Source: Gadus chalcogrammus (taxonomy: Eukaryota > Chordata > Actinopteri > Gadiformes > Gadidae). From it: a stretch of DNA of 64,000 nucleotides. The stretch is from positions 2,727,887 to 2,791,886 of the forward strand of contig NC_079418.1 in the NCBI RefSeq assembly GCF_026213295.1, in the 5' to 3' direction. Made by a program: the position numbers and the translations under genes. Shown one piece after another: positions 34,398 through 44,581 of the stretch. The number at the start of each line of letters is the position of its first letter. Position 1 is the stretch's first letter. The notes beneath the pieces were generated by a model. It was not told the origin of the DNA, searched no databases, and was given only the letters and a program-made list of their open reading frames with translations.

Positions 34398-35115
34398 AGG
34401 CTCGATTCCACCGGAGGCGTACGCGCCGCGGGACGGCTGCGCCGCGGTCACCGCTGCTGATCGCTTCCACTCTAATCAATGAGACCATTTCCACCGGGCG
34501 CGCCGCGGAACGTTTCAACATCGTCCCAGGAGCGGCACACCGCGCCGCGGTGCTATCTTTCCGTCCAATTCTATTTTTGCCGCGAGCCGCTGCTAAACCG
34601 CGTCAATTTCGACAGAGCAGGTCGAGCCGGGCAGGAAGTGAAAAGTAAAAGCCATAGAGCATCCGGTCAATTTTCAAAATAAAACACAATACTCAGCTCA
34701 TGTAACTTCACATCAACATTATTACGTCATGACCGGTGGCACCAGGTCAGCAGTCAATCAATCAAAGGGTCTCAGAGGGTCGGCAACATGGACGACGAGA
34801 GACTCATTGTCGAAGTTCAGCAACATGAAGTCATTTATGTACCAAATCATCCTTTTTATAAGGAAAATGTCAAGGACAAAGCGTGGCATTTAATTGCAAT
34901 AGTTTTGGGAGTGGAAGGTGAGTACATTAGGTTTAGGATTATCGCGTGATCTCGTGATCTCGCGTGAATACGGCTGGCTTGCAAGGCAGCGCTACGTTAC
35001 CGATACGCGCCCGGTAGGAATGGACGCAGGGCCCGAGGACGCAGCCATTCCGCGGCGCAGCCGTTCCGCGGCGCAGCCGTTCCGCGGCGCGTACGCGTCC
35101 GGTGGGATCCCGGTG
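34398..35115 (+). mobile_element. Harbinger D, non-autonomous, carrying a MADF-like exon, copy 1
   Basis: Ends AGGCTCGATTCCACCGG and CCGGTGGGATCCCGGTG are flanked by TCA (34395-34397 and 35116-35118). Within are GC-rich subterminal repeats (GCGCCGCGG / CCGCGGCGC) and, at about 34789-34917, a start-containing exon MDDERLIVEVQQHEVIYVPN followed by a GTGAGT donor. It is a 718-bp relative of 42179-42833. Confidence 0.8.
34789..34918 (+). pseudogene. MADF/SANT-like first exon inside Harbinger D
   Basis: ATGGACGACGAG begins a 43-residue open exon (ERLIVEVQQHEVIYVPNHPF ... DKAWHLIAIVLGVEG) ending at a GTGAGT donor. The pattern (L-I-x-x-V with an acidic start, W at the end of helix 2) matches the N-terminus of MADF-type DNA-binding proteins encoded by animal Harbinger elements. 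The remaining exons have been deleted. The same exon is kept in the second copy at 42530-42665. Confidence 0.6.
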
Positions 35116-35118
35116 TCA

Positions 35119-35720
35119 GTGTACTCTGGAATGTTCTCCAAGATCTTCAAAGAGGAATGCGGGATGTACCAGGACAAGGTGTTCTGCTTTGTCCAACTGA
35201 GCCTACAGGAGTTTCTGGCTGCCCTTTATGTCTTTCTGTCCTTCATCAACGATGGTGTCAATCTGCTCTCAGAAGAACCACCCACCTCTGGGGAAGATAA
35301 ACTCCTCCTCCTCTACCAGAATGGTGTAGACAAGGCCTTACAGAGTGAGAACAGACAACTGGACTTGTTCCTCCTCTTCCTCCTGGGCCTCTCTCTGGAG
35401 ACCAATCAGATTGTCCTACGAGGTCTGCTGGGACAGACAGGAACTAGCTCACTGACCAATAGTAAAACAGTTTCTTACATCAAGGAGAAAATAGATGGAG
35501 ATCTCTCTCCAGAGAGAAGCATCAATCTGTTCCACTGTCTGAATGAGCTGAACGACCGTTCTCTAGTGAAGGAGATCGAACAGTACCTGACATCAGGAAG
35601 TCTCTCCGGAGAATCTCTCTCTCCTGCTCAACTGTCAGCTCTGGCCTTCATCCTACTGACATCAGAAGAGGAGCTGGACGTTTTTGACCTGAAGAAATAC
35701 TCTGCTTCAAAGGAGGGAAG
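35119..35720 (+). pseudogene. NLR NACHT-associated helical region, fragment 3
   Basis: Open frame VYSGMFSKIFKEECGMYQDK ... CFVQLSLQEFLAALYVFLSF ... LFLLFLLGLSLETNQI ... LLTSEEELDVFDLKKYSAS, the C-terminal NACHT-associated part of NLRC3-like proteins leading to the LRRs. The coding match ends at about KEG (35720), where a poly-A/CA-rich junction and the L1-type LINE begin. The next NLR residues resume at 40202. Confidence 0.9.
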
Positions 35721-35732
35721 ACCCCCTTTTTT

Positions 35733-35801
35733 ATAAAAAAAAAAAAAAAAGAACACAGACACACACACACACACACACAGACACAAACACACACACACAC
35801 A

Positions 35802-35878
<77 letters not shown>
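35733..35878. repeat. A-run and (CA)n microsatellite
   Basis: About 16 A residues, then CA repeats with a few GA/AA interruptions, to 35878. It lies at the NLR/LINE junction and may be the LINE's 3' tail. Confidence 0.9.
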
Positions 35879-35879
<1 letters not shown>

Positions 35880-38714
35880 AGGGAGATTATTTGGGTTTAC
35901 TTAAGCAACAATACAGGAATGGGGACACTTTAAAAATTCTTTCAGAGAATTAGCAGCAGAGTGCCAGTTGTTTAAATTGGTCTCAGTGGCCTTATTAATC
36001 CGAGCAGTTGAAAGTTCAAGATAAATCACATCTAAAAAGTTGAGGAGCCAGTGTCTGACGACAAGGGAGTGGGGAGGCTTCCATCGCACCGCAACCATCT
36101 TTTTGGCAGCTGTCAGGCCTACCAGTGCTATGCGTATTTTAAGCTTGGTGATATTGAGCATTGAGAAATCATTTAACAAAAGGACAGACACAGTCACTGG
36201 TATTGTGACTGATAGTAAGTCAGACATTACAGATGCCACTTTAGCCCAAAATCGTGACACTGGTGGACAATCCCACATCATGTGAAGGAAAGTGCCAGGA
36301 GTTTTCATAGCACATAAACTCCAGAAGGGATCACTTAAGGCCTTCATACAGTAGAGTTTGCGTGGTGTTAAATATGTTCTATGAGCATAATTAAAGTGAA
36401 TTTGTTGATGGTCGGGATTACGAGAAGCCTCCTTTATGTTTAACCACACCTCTCTCCAATCAAAATCTGGGTCAAGATCTGGACAGTCACTTCTCCATAC
36501 TCTGTCTAGGGATAAATCAACATATGAGGACTCCAAAAAAAACATATACAGTTTGGACACCATACCCTTGTTTTTACCCAGTACCGTAAACAATTTATAC
36601 ATTGGATGAGTAGGCAAAGGTTGTTGCCATGGGACACTGTGTGCTTTAAGAGCTGATCTGAGCTGTAAATAAAAGAAAAACGAGGAACCGGGTAGGTCAA
36701 ATGCACCACGAATATCTTGGAAGGAGCGTAAGCCCATGTTATCATAAATGTCATTTAAATGGCGAATGTTACTGCCACTTCAATAAGATGGTGAGATAGG
36801 TCTCCCTCCAATTAACAGTCCCTTGTTATTGTGGGAAACAATTGGGCCAAAGCGTAACTGACATAGCTTGTCTGAAATATTAGCAAAGAGGACATCCTGC
36901 AAATTCCATGGTCTTACTATATTTTCTTCAATATTACGCCAGGAGACAGAAGCAGTAGGGTCACACCAAATCGATATTGGTCGAAGAGTAAATGACCAAA
37001 AATATAATTTAAATTTGGCACTGCAAGACCCCCATCATCCCTTTTCCTCTGTGTAGTGGTTAATTTCAGACGTGGGCGTCTTGTATTCCAGATAAACCGT
37101 GAGATGCTAGAGTGGATTTTTGACCAGAAGTGGACAGGAGGAGAGAGGGGGATCATTGAGCTCACAAAATTAATTCTTGGGAGAATATTCATTTTCACTA
37201 TTGAGATACAAGCACGAAGAGAATTAAGGAGGCAAATCCACCTATCGATGTCTGCTTTAATTCTGTTCCATGCCTCAGAGTAATTGTGTGTCACAATGCG
37301 GTTTATAGAAGGATAAATATCAATCCGAAGATACTTGGACAACCGGAACATTAGCTGGAACTTGCAGTGTTTTAGCTGGCTCATTCAGTGGTAAGAGGGC
37401 AGACTTGGACCAATTAATTTTGAATCCTGAAAGACCACCAAACTCCTCACAAATGGAAAGCAAATTAGGCAAAGAAAGTGTTGGGTTCTGCATGAAAACT
37501 AAAACATCATCAGCATATAATGCAACATGGTGTTTAGTGTCATTAACAGAGATAGGTAGGATAGTCGATTGACAAATCATTTGAGCTAAAGGTTCAAGGG
37601 AAAGTGCAAAGAGTGCCGGACTTAAAGGGCAACCCTGGCGGGAAGATCTAGTAACCGGAAATAGCGTGGAAGATAATTGCCCAGTGAGCACAAGAGCTGA
37701 GGGGTTAGAATACAATACCTTAACCATGTATATAAAACCTTTACCAAAACCCATTTTTTCCAGGACAGACCACAAAAAGGCCCATTCAAGTCTGTCAAAT
37801 GCTTTCATAGCATCAAGGGACAGCACCGCTGCAGGTTCTGTTTTGACACTTGCAGCATCTATTACATGGAGAATGCGTCTTACATTATCTGTGGCTAGCC
37901 TTGATTTTATAAATCCTGTCTGATCACAGTTAATTAGTTCTGGTAAATAGTCCTGAATACGTCGTGCAAGCACCTTAGCGTAAATTTTAAGATCGGAATT
38001 TAACAAACTGAGAGGCCTATAATTTTGACATTCGGTTGGATCGTTATTTCTTTAATGGTAATGAAATCAGAGCTATATTTACATCTCTTGAGAAACCCCC
38101 TTTATCTATAGAGGCTTTAATCATGTCAAAGAGTAGTGGACCTAGTTTGCTCCAGAATGTAACATAGAACTCAGGTGGTATTCCATCCAGACCTGGGGAT
38201 TTATTCCTTTGCATTGTAAATACAGCCAATTTCAATTCTTCTAAATGAATCGGGTCACCCAGACGAGTAGAGACACCTGCTGCAAGCTGAGGTAAATGTA
38301 ATTGACCAAGAAAGTTGCTGCACCTATCTTTATCCAGCTTGATCTCTGACTGATATAAATAAGAGTAAAAGGAGCGGAAAGTCTCATTTATTTGCTAAGG
38401 TTCAGTTAAGATGTTTCCATTGAAAGCTTTGATGGAGGGGATATCTGCAAAGTGCTCACTAGATCGGATTTTCATGGCTAAAAGGTGACTAGGTCTGGAC
38501 CCTTGGAAATAGTAGCGCTGTCTAGTTCTATGTATTAAAAATTCAGAGAGTTGTTTTAAGATATCATGTATTTCCTTCTTTACAATGCTGTTTGTTCAGA
38601 GTAATTATTTTGCAAAATGGAGTCTATTCTAGCAAAGTCTGCTTCTAAAGTTCTTAATTTGGCAGATCCAACCTTACTTAAATTTGAGGAAAACAATATT
38701 GCATTACTTCTTAT

Positions 38715-39869
38715 CAGTGGCGGCTGGTGGTTTTTAAAGTGAGGGTGGAAGGACTGCGCGCTTGGTTGCCATTGGCCTGCTTGCACTGTTGGTGTATGGT
38801 GGCATAAGAATGTGAGACTCAATTTGTTTCAGGGTGTTTTGGTGAACTACAAAATAGCAGGGAGGGAGTTATGTGAACAAAATGTATACAAAGCCACCAG
38901 TGGCATCACTGTAATTTGAGAAGGAAAGGATGCAAAGCATATTAGTCAAATCAGGCCTACTATTGATTTGTAAAAGTAAATCAAAAAATCTGGGCCTATC
39001 ATTGGGCCTATTTTTGCCCTCACTGACTGAAGTTATTTAGCTATGTTTATTTTCAGTTACAATTGCTTGTAATGCTACCAGTAAGTCATGCGTACCTAGC
39101 AAACCATGTAGCACTCACAACACTGACGTTGCCATTACTTCTGGTGACCTTGATTTTGGGAAGTGGTCTACCTCTTTCTTTGGTCGCTAACTTAGCACTG
39201 TAACTGAATGAATGGAATGCTTTTTGTAATAAGATGTTAACAATGTCCTCCGTTTCCAATGTTTCCATTGTGCATTTAGGATCTCGCTATCGCAGATTTC
39301 ACTTGCTCTGCGTCATTCAGACTGAACACGGCCGCGGCAATGCAGACCGGGTTTGCTATCGACAGCGTTGCCAGATTGGGTAGATTTCCCGCCCAATGAT
39401 GATCTTTCCAGCCTAACATGGTTAAAAGTAGCCCAATTGGGTGGGAAATCGGACCAATCTGGCAACACTGCTCAACATCCAGGGATCCTGCTTATTGGTT
39501 CATAGCGCAGACGGATAGATTTTTGCGCGAATCAGACCCCTTAAGGTCCCACCCACTCAGAGGAGGATTTTCCTCCTCTCTCCCATTGAAACCCATGTTA
39601 TCCACCGGCCGCCAGTACTTTCGGGAAAATGAATGGGAGTGAACGGTGGCAAAGGGAGGACGTTCCTCCCTGAAGTAATTGTCAATAGGCGATAGGGGGT
39701 GCTAATGTCCCTTTAACCAGGGAAACGAACATTATATATTCAAAGGCAATAAAGTAGTCATATTTAAGGGCATTCATTCATTACAATAGTCTGGGCAATC
39801 TACATTTTTTATTCTCAACAATGTTAGGGAGGATCTTCCTCCCTCTCCTCAATGGAGAAGCCTCCACTG
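38715..39869. mobile_element. hAT element inside the LINE (1155 bp)
   Basis: CAGTGGCGGCTGG... and ...AGCCTCCACTG ends are flanked by the perfect 8-bp duplication CTTCTTAT (38707-38714 and 39870-39877). The LINE frame is open up to both sides of this duplication (IRS...), so the insertion is clean. No transposase is left. A small foldback element sits inside (39364-39472). The right half contains two further GC-rich inverted blocks (GGAGGA / TCCTCC). Confidence 0.88.
39364..39472. mobile_element. Small foldback MITE (GCCAGATTGGG family), copy 1
   Basis: GTTGCCAGATTGGGTAGATTTCC and its inverted partner GGTGGGAAATCGGACCAATC... surround a short loop. A related hairpin is at about 56739-56772 in acadl intron 1. 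Confidence 0.65.
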
Positions 39870-40201
39870 CTTCTTATGAAACCTTTAACAGCATCCCATA
39901 AGACTCTAGGGTCCTCAACTGAGCCTATGTTGAATTCAAGGAATTCATTTAGTTGGGTCAAGAATTGTGATCTATAATCCTCATTGCCTAATAATGTGTT
40001 ATAAAAGCGCCATCTAGCGGCGCCTTTCATTATAGGACTCAAAGTAGCCTGACAGAGTATTCCCTTATGGTCTGACAACGCAATGGGAAGTAATAATGCA
40101 TTATCAATCTTTATTATGGAATAACTTAAAGCTTTCTGTTGTTTTGATCGCAGTTCCTGACATGTTCTATTTATTGCGTGTAAAGGCTCAATGGCTGTCA
40201 T

Positions 40202-40363
40202 CTGTCAGAGAGATGCTGTGAAGCTCTGGCCTCAGTTCTCAGCTCAGACTCCTCTAGTCTGAGAGAGCTGGACCTGAGTACCAATGATCTGCAGGATTCA
40301 GGAGTGAAGCTGCTCTCTGCTGGACTGGGGAGTCAACACTGTATGTACACTGGAAACTCTCAG
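40202..40363 (+). pseudogene. NLR leucine-rich-repeat exon
   Basis: Encodes [20 protein letters not shown], then [20 protein letters not shown], a standard fish NLRC3-type LRR (LxxLDLSxNxL). The exon ends at CAG/GTGAGT. Just before it, TGTATGTACACTGGAAACTC carries what looks like a 4-nt duplication (TGTA) relative to the usual HCTLETL coding, which shifts the frame. The preceding residues of the repeat are missing, replaced by the LINE. Confidence 0.88.
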
Positions 40364-40803
40364 GTGAGTTATCAGCCTCTTCTTCGAACTGGTTATTCTA
40401 GCTTTCAGTAAGTGCTGCTCCTGCCTGATGCATTTCTGTTGCTCTTTCCCTGCTGACAAAACACTCCCTGATTCTACACAATGTTAGAACCTGTGAAGAA
40501 ACGGTCTTAGCGTACTAAACACAGCAGACTTATCCTGACTCTAACCAAACAATATCTCATTGAGTTGTAGCTTTTGAGAAAGGAGCATTTGATTAAGATC
40601 CTGTCACATCCAAGTGAAGGAAGTTCTGCTGACTGTGATGTCATCTCCCCACTTCCTCTTCCTGTTCTCAGACAGGGTGACACAGCTTTGTCTCCATGAA
40701 GTATGAATAAAGCTTTTACTTGTCTTCAATATGAAATGAATACACTTTATAAATGTGGTTACTTTAGTACAAACTGCTCTCAACCAAACCAGATCCAATA
40801 AAT

Positions 40804-40865
<62 letters not shown>

Positions 40866-41673
40866 ATAATCATTTTTGTCTTAATCCTGATTTACACCTG
40901 CTTTAAAGCAGATTTTATATTTTATTCATAATAACAAAGAGGTCTGTGGGATAATGTTGCATTCTGTAAATTACTTTAAACTGAATCTTTATTGCTTGTG
41001 TTCTCTTGGGAAACAAACGGCCGCAGAACATGTTCAGTTATTAAAGATACGTGCACACCTGTTGATGATTTGCTATGCCTGCTTCTTCTACGATTTTAGT
41101 CCTTGTATTTATTTTGCTCTACTGTTAACAGTAGGCCTCAGTAGGTCTCAGTAGGGCTCAGTAGGTTTTTGAAGGGATGGATCAGAGTCCTTTGGTTTCC
41201 TGGAGGGGGAGCTAGTTTCCCAAGTTCATGTTAATAAAATTGTTCCAACTAACTAAGGTGATATAGTATAATATAGTATACTTTAGTGTATTACAAATAT
41301 AGTTTAAATATACAAAAGTATCCTTTAACTTTTTTTGCTTTATAGTTGAAAGTTAAAAGTTCAAGAAAAGTTTGTAAGTTGTTACGATACTCAGGCTATT
41401 CTGTAGCATCCCTAGCTAGCATGCTAGCAGCGCGTTCCCGTCTCCGTGGCGACAGAGCGTCTTCCCGTGTGACCCCCCCCCCCCCCCCCCCCCCTTGGTC
41501 AAAGGTCGCGGGGGGGGGGTCAGACATGGGACTCATCCAGGTCCAGGTCGACGTGGGACAGCGCCAGAGGGCATCGCCGTGGTGACCGGCGGGCGGAGGT
41601 GGGTGGGGCCAGCAGCGACGTCAGCAGGGGGTTCTCTGTGACTCCTCCCCCACCTCCCCTCCTCCTCCAGGGT
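40364..41673. other. NLR 3' region, microsatellite and unassigned sequence
   Basis: About 40600-40720 contains a TTCTCAG/ACAGGGTGACACAG acceptor-like site and AATAAA (about 40704), plausibly the last NLR exon and polyadenylation signal. A (GT)n tract spans 40805-40864. A C-run lies at about 41467-41494. The GC-rich stretch 41380-41640 has no recognised gene. Confidence 0.45.
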
Positions 41674-41957
41674 AACGTCCCTCGTGCCCACTGCCTCCGT
41701 CCTTTGACTGATCCCCATTGAATTTGAATGGGGACGGACGCGCAATGCATTGTGGATCCGTGCGCTGAAGGCTCCGTCAAAAAGATGTACATTTTTCAAT
41801 TTTTTCGGCAGCGACGGATCCGTCATCCAATCAGATTTTGTATGCAAATTTAAGCACTGTGTCACTACTCGGGCTCTGACGACCCCGGAAAACTCCACCA
41901 TCCGTCAGCCACGCCTTCTGAGTCCTCTGACTGACGGTGCAGTGGGCACGAGGCGTG
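41674..41957. mobile_element. AACGCC-type MITE, copy 2
   Basis: Begins AACGTCCCTCGTGCCCACTG and ends CAGTGGGCACGAGGCGT. The internal sequence matches 1706-2097 (GACGGACGCGCAATGCATTG, GGCAGCGACGG, CATCCAATCAGAT), with a shorter right half. The target duplication is not recognisable. Confidence 0.7.
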
Positions 41958-42020
41958 AGGCGAGGCCCCAGGCGGAGGTGGTCTGCGTCGTATGGAGGGT
42001 GGGGGTGAGGGTGAGGGGGG

Positions 42021-42067
<47 letters not shown>

Positions 42068-42845
42068 GGTGTGCGTGGGCGGGGCCTGGGTGGACGTGCA
42101 GCGCTTCCGGCAGCAGAAGGACCGGGACATCCGGGAGGCTCTGATTGGCTACGCTCTGATGCAGATCAGCATGTGTAAAGGCCAGATTCCACCGGACGCG
42201 TTACGACAGCGTTACGGCTGCGGCACGTCTTGGCCGCGGTCACCGCAGCAGATAGGTTCAACTTTAATCAATGAGTCCATTTCCACCGGGCGCAGTTGCA
42301 GAACGTCTCAGCAGCGTCCCGGGAGCGGCTCGCCGCGGCGCAGCGCTATCATTCCGTAGCATTTATATTTTTGCCGCAAGCCGTTGCTGAACCACCTCAA
42401 ATTCAACAGAGCAAATCGAGCAGGGCAGGAAGTGAAAAAGTATATACTCAGCTCATGTAGCCTATCACAACTTCACATCAACATTATTACGTCATGACCG
42501 GTGGCACCAGGTCAGCAGTCAATCAATCAAAGGGTCGAGGAGAGACTCATTGTCAAGGTTCAGCAACATGAAGTCATTTATGTACCAAATCATCCTTTTT
42601 ATAAGGACAATGGCCGGAAGGATAAAGCGTGGCATTTAATTGCAGTAGTTTTGGGAGTGGAAGGTCACAGTACATTAGGTTTAGGATTATCGCGTGATCT
42701 CGCGATCTCGCCTGAATACGGCTGCTGTTCCACTGCCGTAACGCGCCCGGTGGAAATGCAAGCAGGGCAGAGTCGCAGCCGTTCCGTGCCGCAGCCGTAA
42801 CGCGGCCGTAACGCGTGCGGTGGAATCCCGGCGTAAGAAGGTGAA
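42068..42845 (+). pseudogene. Putative sorting-nexin/BAR-like exon interrupted by Harbinger
   Basis: After a (TG)n tract ending GTGTGCAG, an exon-like frame reads VCVGGAWVDVQRFRQQKDRD then IREALIGYALMQISMCK. At 42178 it is split by Harbinger D copy 2. Removing the element and one TAA gives MCKK, followed by a GTGAAG donor at about 42840. The heptad-like charged/hydrophobic pattern resembles the C-terminal BAR helix of sorting nexins, which shape and sort endosomal membranes; I cannot name the member. Neighbouring exons are not seen, so this may be an isolated exon or retained fragment. Confidence 0.4.
42179..42833 (+). mobile_element. Harbinger D with MADF-like exon, copy 2
   Basis: Ends AGGCCAGATTCCACCGG and CGGTGGAATCCCGGCG are flanked by TAA (42176-42178 and 42834-42836), the classical TWA target duplication of PIF/Harbinger. 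The interior is homologous to 34398-35115 and includes the same exon (RLIVKVQQHEVIYVPNHPFY), here without its ATGGACGAC start because of a small deletion. Confidence 0.82.
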
Positions 42846-42909
42846 GACATCCCATCGCTCTGTTCTCCAACGGCACTTGTCCAACTGACAAGTGCTGGCT
42901 TCTACTGCA

Positions 42910-42925
42910 CACACACACACACACA

Positions 42926-42973
<48 letters not shown>

Positions 42974-43205
42974 CACGCCCCCTATGGGCCAAACTATTTA
43001 GAGACCTGCTTATATAAATAAATAAATATAAATGTTGGAAACATCTAAAACCCTTTGTGAAGTAAAGAGCTGAGCTATAGGCATTACCAACCCAGATAAT
43101 AATGAAACATAAACACTACAAAAACAATGCTGATCCACAGATAGATATCCCCCTATGGGGGATTAATAGAGTTGTTACCTATCTATCAATCAATCTATCA
43201 GTAAA
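42910..43205 (+). repeat. (AC)/(GCAC)n microsatellite and LINE 3' tail
   Basis: 42910-42976 is AC with a central ACGC run. Downstream, GGGGGATTAATAGAGTTG followed by TATC-type repeats (to about 43205) is a CR1/L2-like LINE tail without coding sequence. Confidence 0.6.
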
Positions 43206-43612
43206 TATGTAAATCTCTCTTTCTCTCTCGTACGTAGGGTAACCAGACGTCCTCCTATGCCCGGACATGCCCTCTTTTTGAGACACTTTTAAAGAAATGT
43301 GTGGCGGAATTTCAAAATTGTCCGGGATTTTATTAAAGCCTCATACATGTATACATTGAATTTGCGTTGCGTTTCTCTGGGTCGTTCACAAACTAGTTAG
43401 GCTACGCCCTCCCCTACTCAGTTTTGTTCGCTTTGCATTGGTGGAAATGAGTAGTGGGAGTGGTTAAGTTGAGCCTTTAGATTGGACGGTTTGACTTACT
43501 TAGTTACCGTCATGTTTTGCATTTTTTTTGCATTATTGTTTTATAGGGACGTACTCCTTGAATCACATGTATCTATGTACTGTAAGTAGTGTTAGGGTGA
43601 ACGGGTCTGAAG
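43206..43612. other. Unassigned, with a hAT-like end
   Basis: GTAGGGTAACCAGACGTCCTC near 43235 resembles a common hAT terminal sequence. No coding region is recognised up to the BEL element. Confidence 0.3.
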
Positions 43613-43617
43613 GGTAT

Positions 43618-44581
43618 TGTCAAGTTGTCCGTGGTTTTTGCTGTTTTGTACTTTTTCCCCAACTTGAAAGAGGAACTGACATCTATTGGAGGTTTTGGGA
43701 AAACTGGATTCTACTCAAAATGTAATGACTTGAGTCCCAGGCAGTAGCTACGTTTTCACTTTTCTTTCCTTTTTATTTTCAGTTAAACAGTAGCTCGCTA
43801 TTTTCTCTTGCCATTAACCTTTAGGTAAAAAACCTTTAAAGATAAACAGAAACATAGAAAACACACATGAATATCAGCAATCCACACAACAATAAACCGA
43901 CACCAACATGTGCAAAATAATTGACTTTCTCAGATATAAATTCTTGTACAAAATATACTGGAATTTTAAACTTAAAAAGTACACAAACAACGCAGAATTT
44001 AAATTTTTCAATTGTGGAACATTCAATAATAAAGTATTAAATGCATAAACCATCACTTATACAAAAACGGCTACTGCAGCCTCACCATCACCTTATTTCT
44101 AACAAGTGACAACTTAGTTTACAGTTCACGGTATAGGCAGACAACATTAGCATCCCCACTTGCAACGAATGCTGCGGTTAGAAGCTATTAATAGCACAAA
44201 CAACGTTACCGGAGCAGCGGCAGACTTTGATGGAAAAGATCGTAAGTAGGCTACATTCTCTTACCGGCTGCCTCTCCAGATTTCAAAGATGTTCAGTATG
44301 TACAATACAAGAGTTTTTATTACACGCGTTTGTTGTGGTTTTCTAACAGCTCTCTTGTTCTCTCTCGTGCCTCCTTGAAGCTCAGTTAAAACACCTGCTG
44401 CTCATGTCTGCGTCGCGTGTATGACGTAGCTTATTTTTGCGTCAACCATTAGTTGAGCTGGTGAGTCCTTCCGCTCCCGATTTAAAATTAAATCACTATT
44501 TTTTGTCCGTTAATTTCTTCTTTTTTTCAGTGTATTTTCTTAAACCCCAAAGTAAAATTAAAACCACAGTTTGACTCGACA
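43618..44581 (-). repeat. BEL 3' LTR (left copy)
   Basis: 964 bp. Nearly identical to 48818-49769, with an extra TTGTCCGTGG near 43625-43634 and a 2-nt difference in a CT run near 43808. Confidence 0.9.

Larger units (their letters stand above)
35880..40201 (-). mobile_element. L1/Tx1-type LINE, 5'-truncated, with hAT insertion
   Basis: On the minus strand the pieces run from 40201 (endonuclease-RT linker, LPIALSDHKGILCQ) through 38714-38400, 38235-38044 (MQRNKSPGLDGIPPEFYV), and 38006-37320 (RT core: DQTGFIKSRLATDNVRR, LDAMKAFDRLEW, SRQGCPLSPALFALSLEPL, YADDVLVF) to 37384-35901 (C-terminal domain with the zinc-knuckle-like CAMKTPGTFLHMMWDCP). Several frame changes and stops make it a pseudogene. 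The endonuclease domain is absent because of 5' truncation at 40201, directly next to NLR LRR sequence. Confidence 0.88.
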
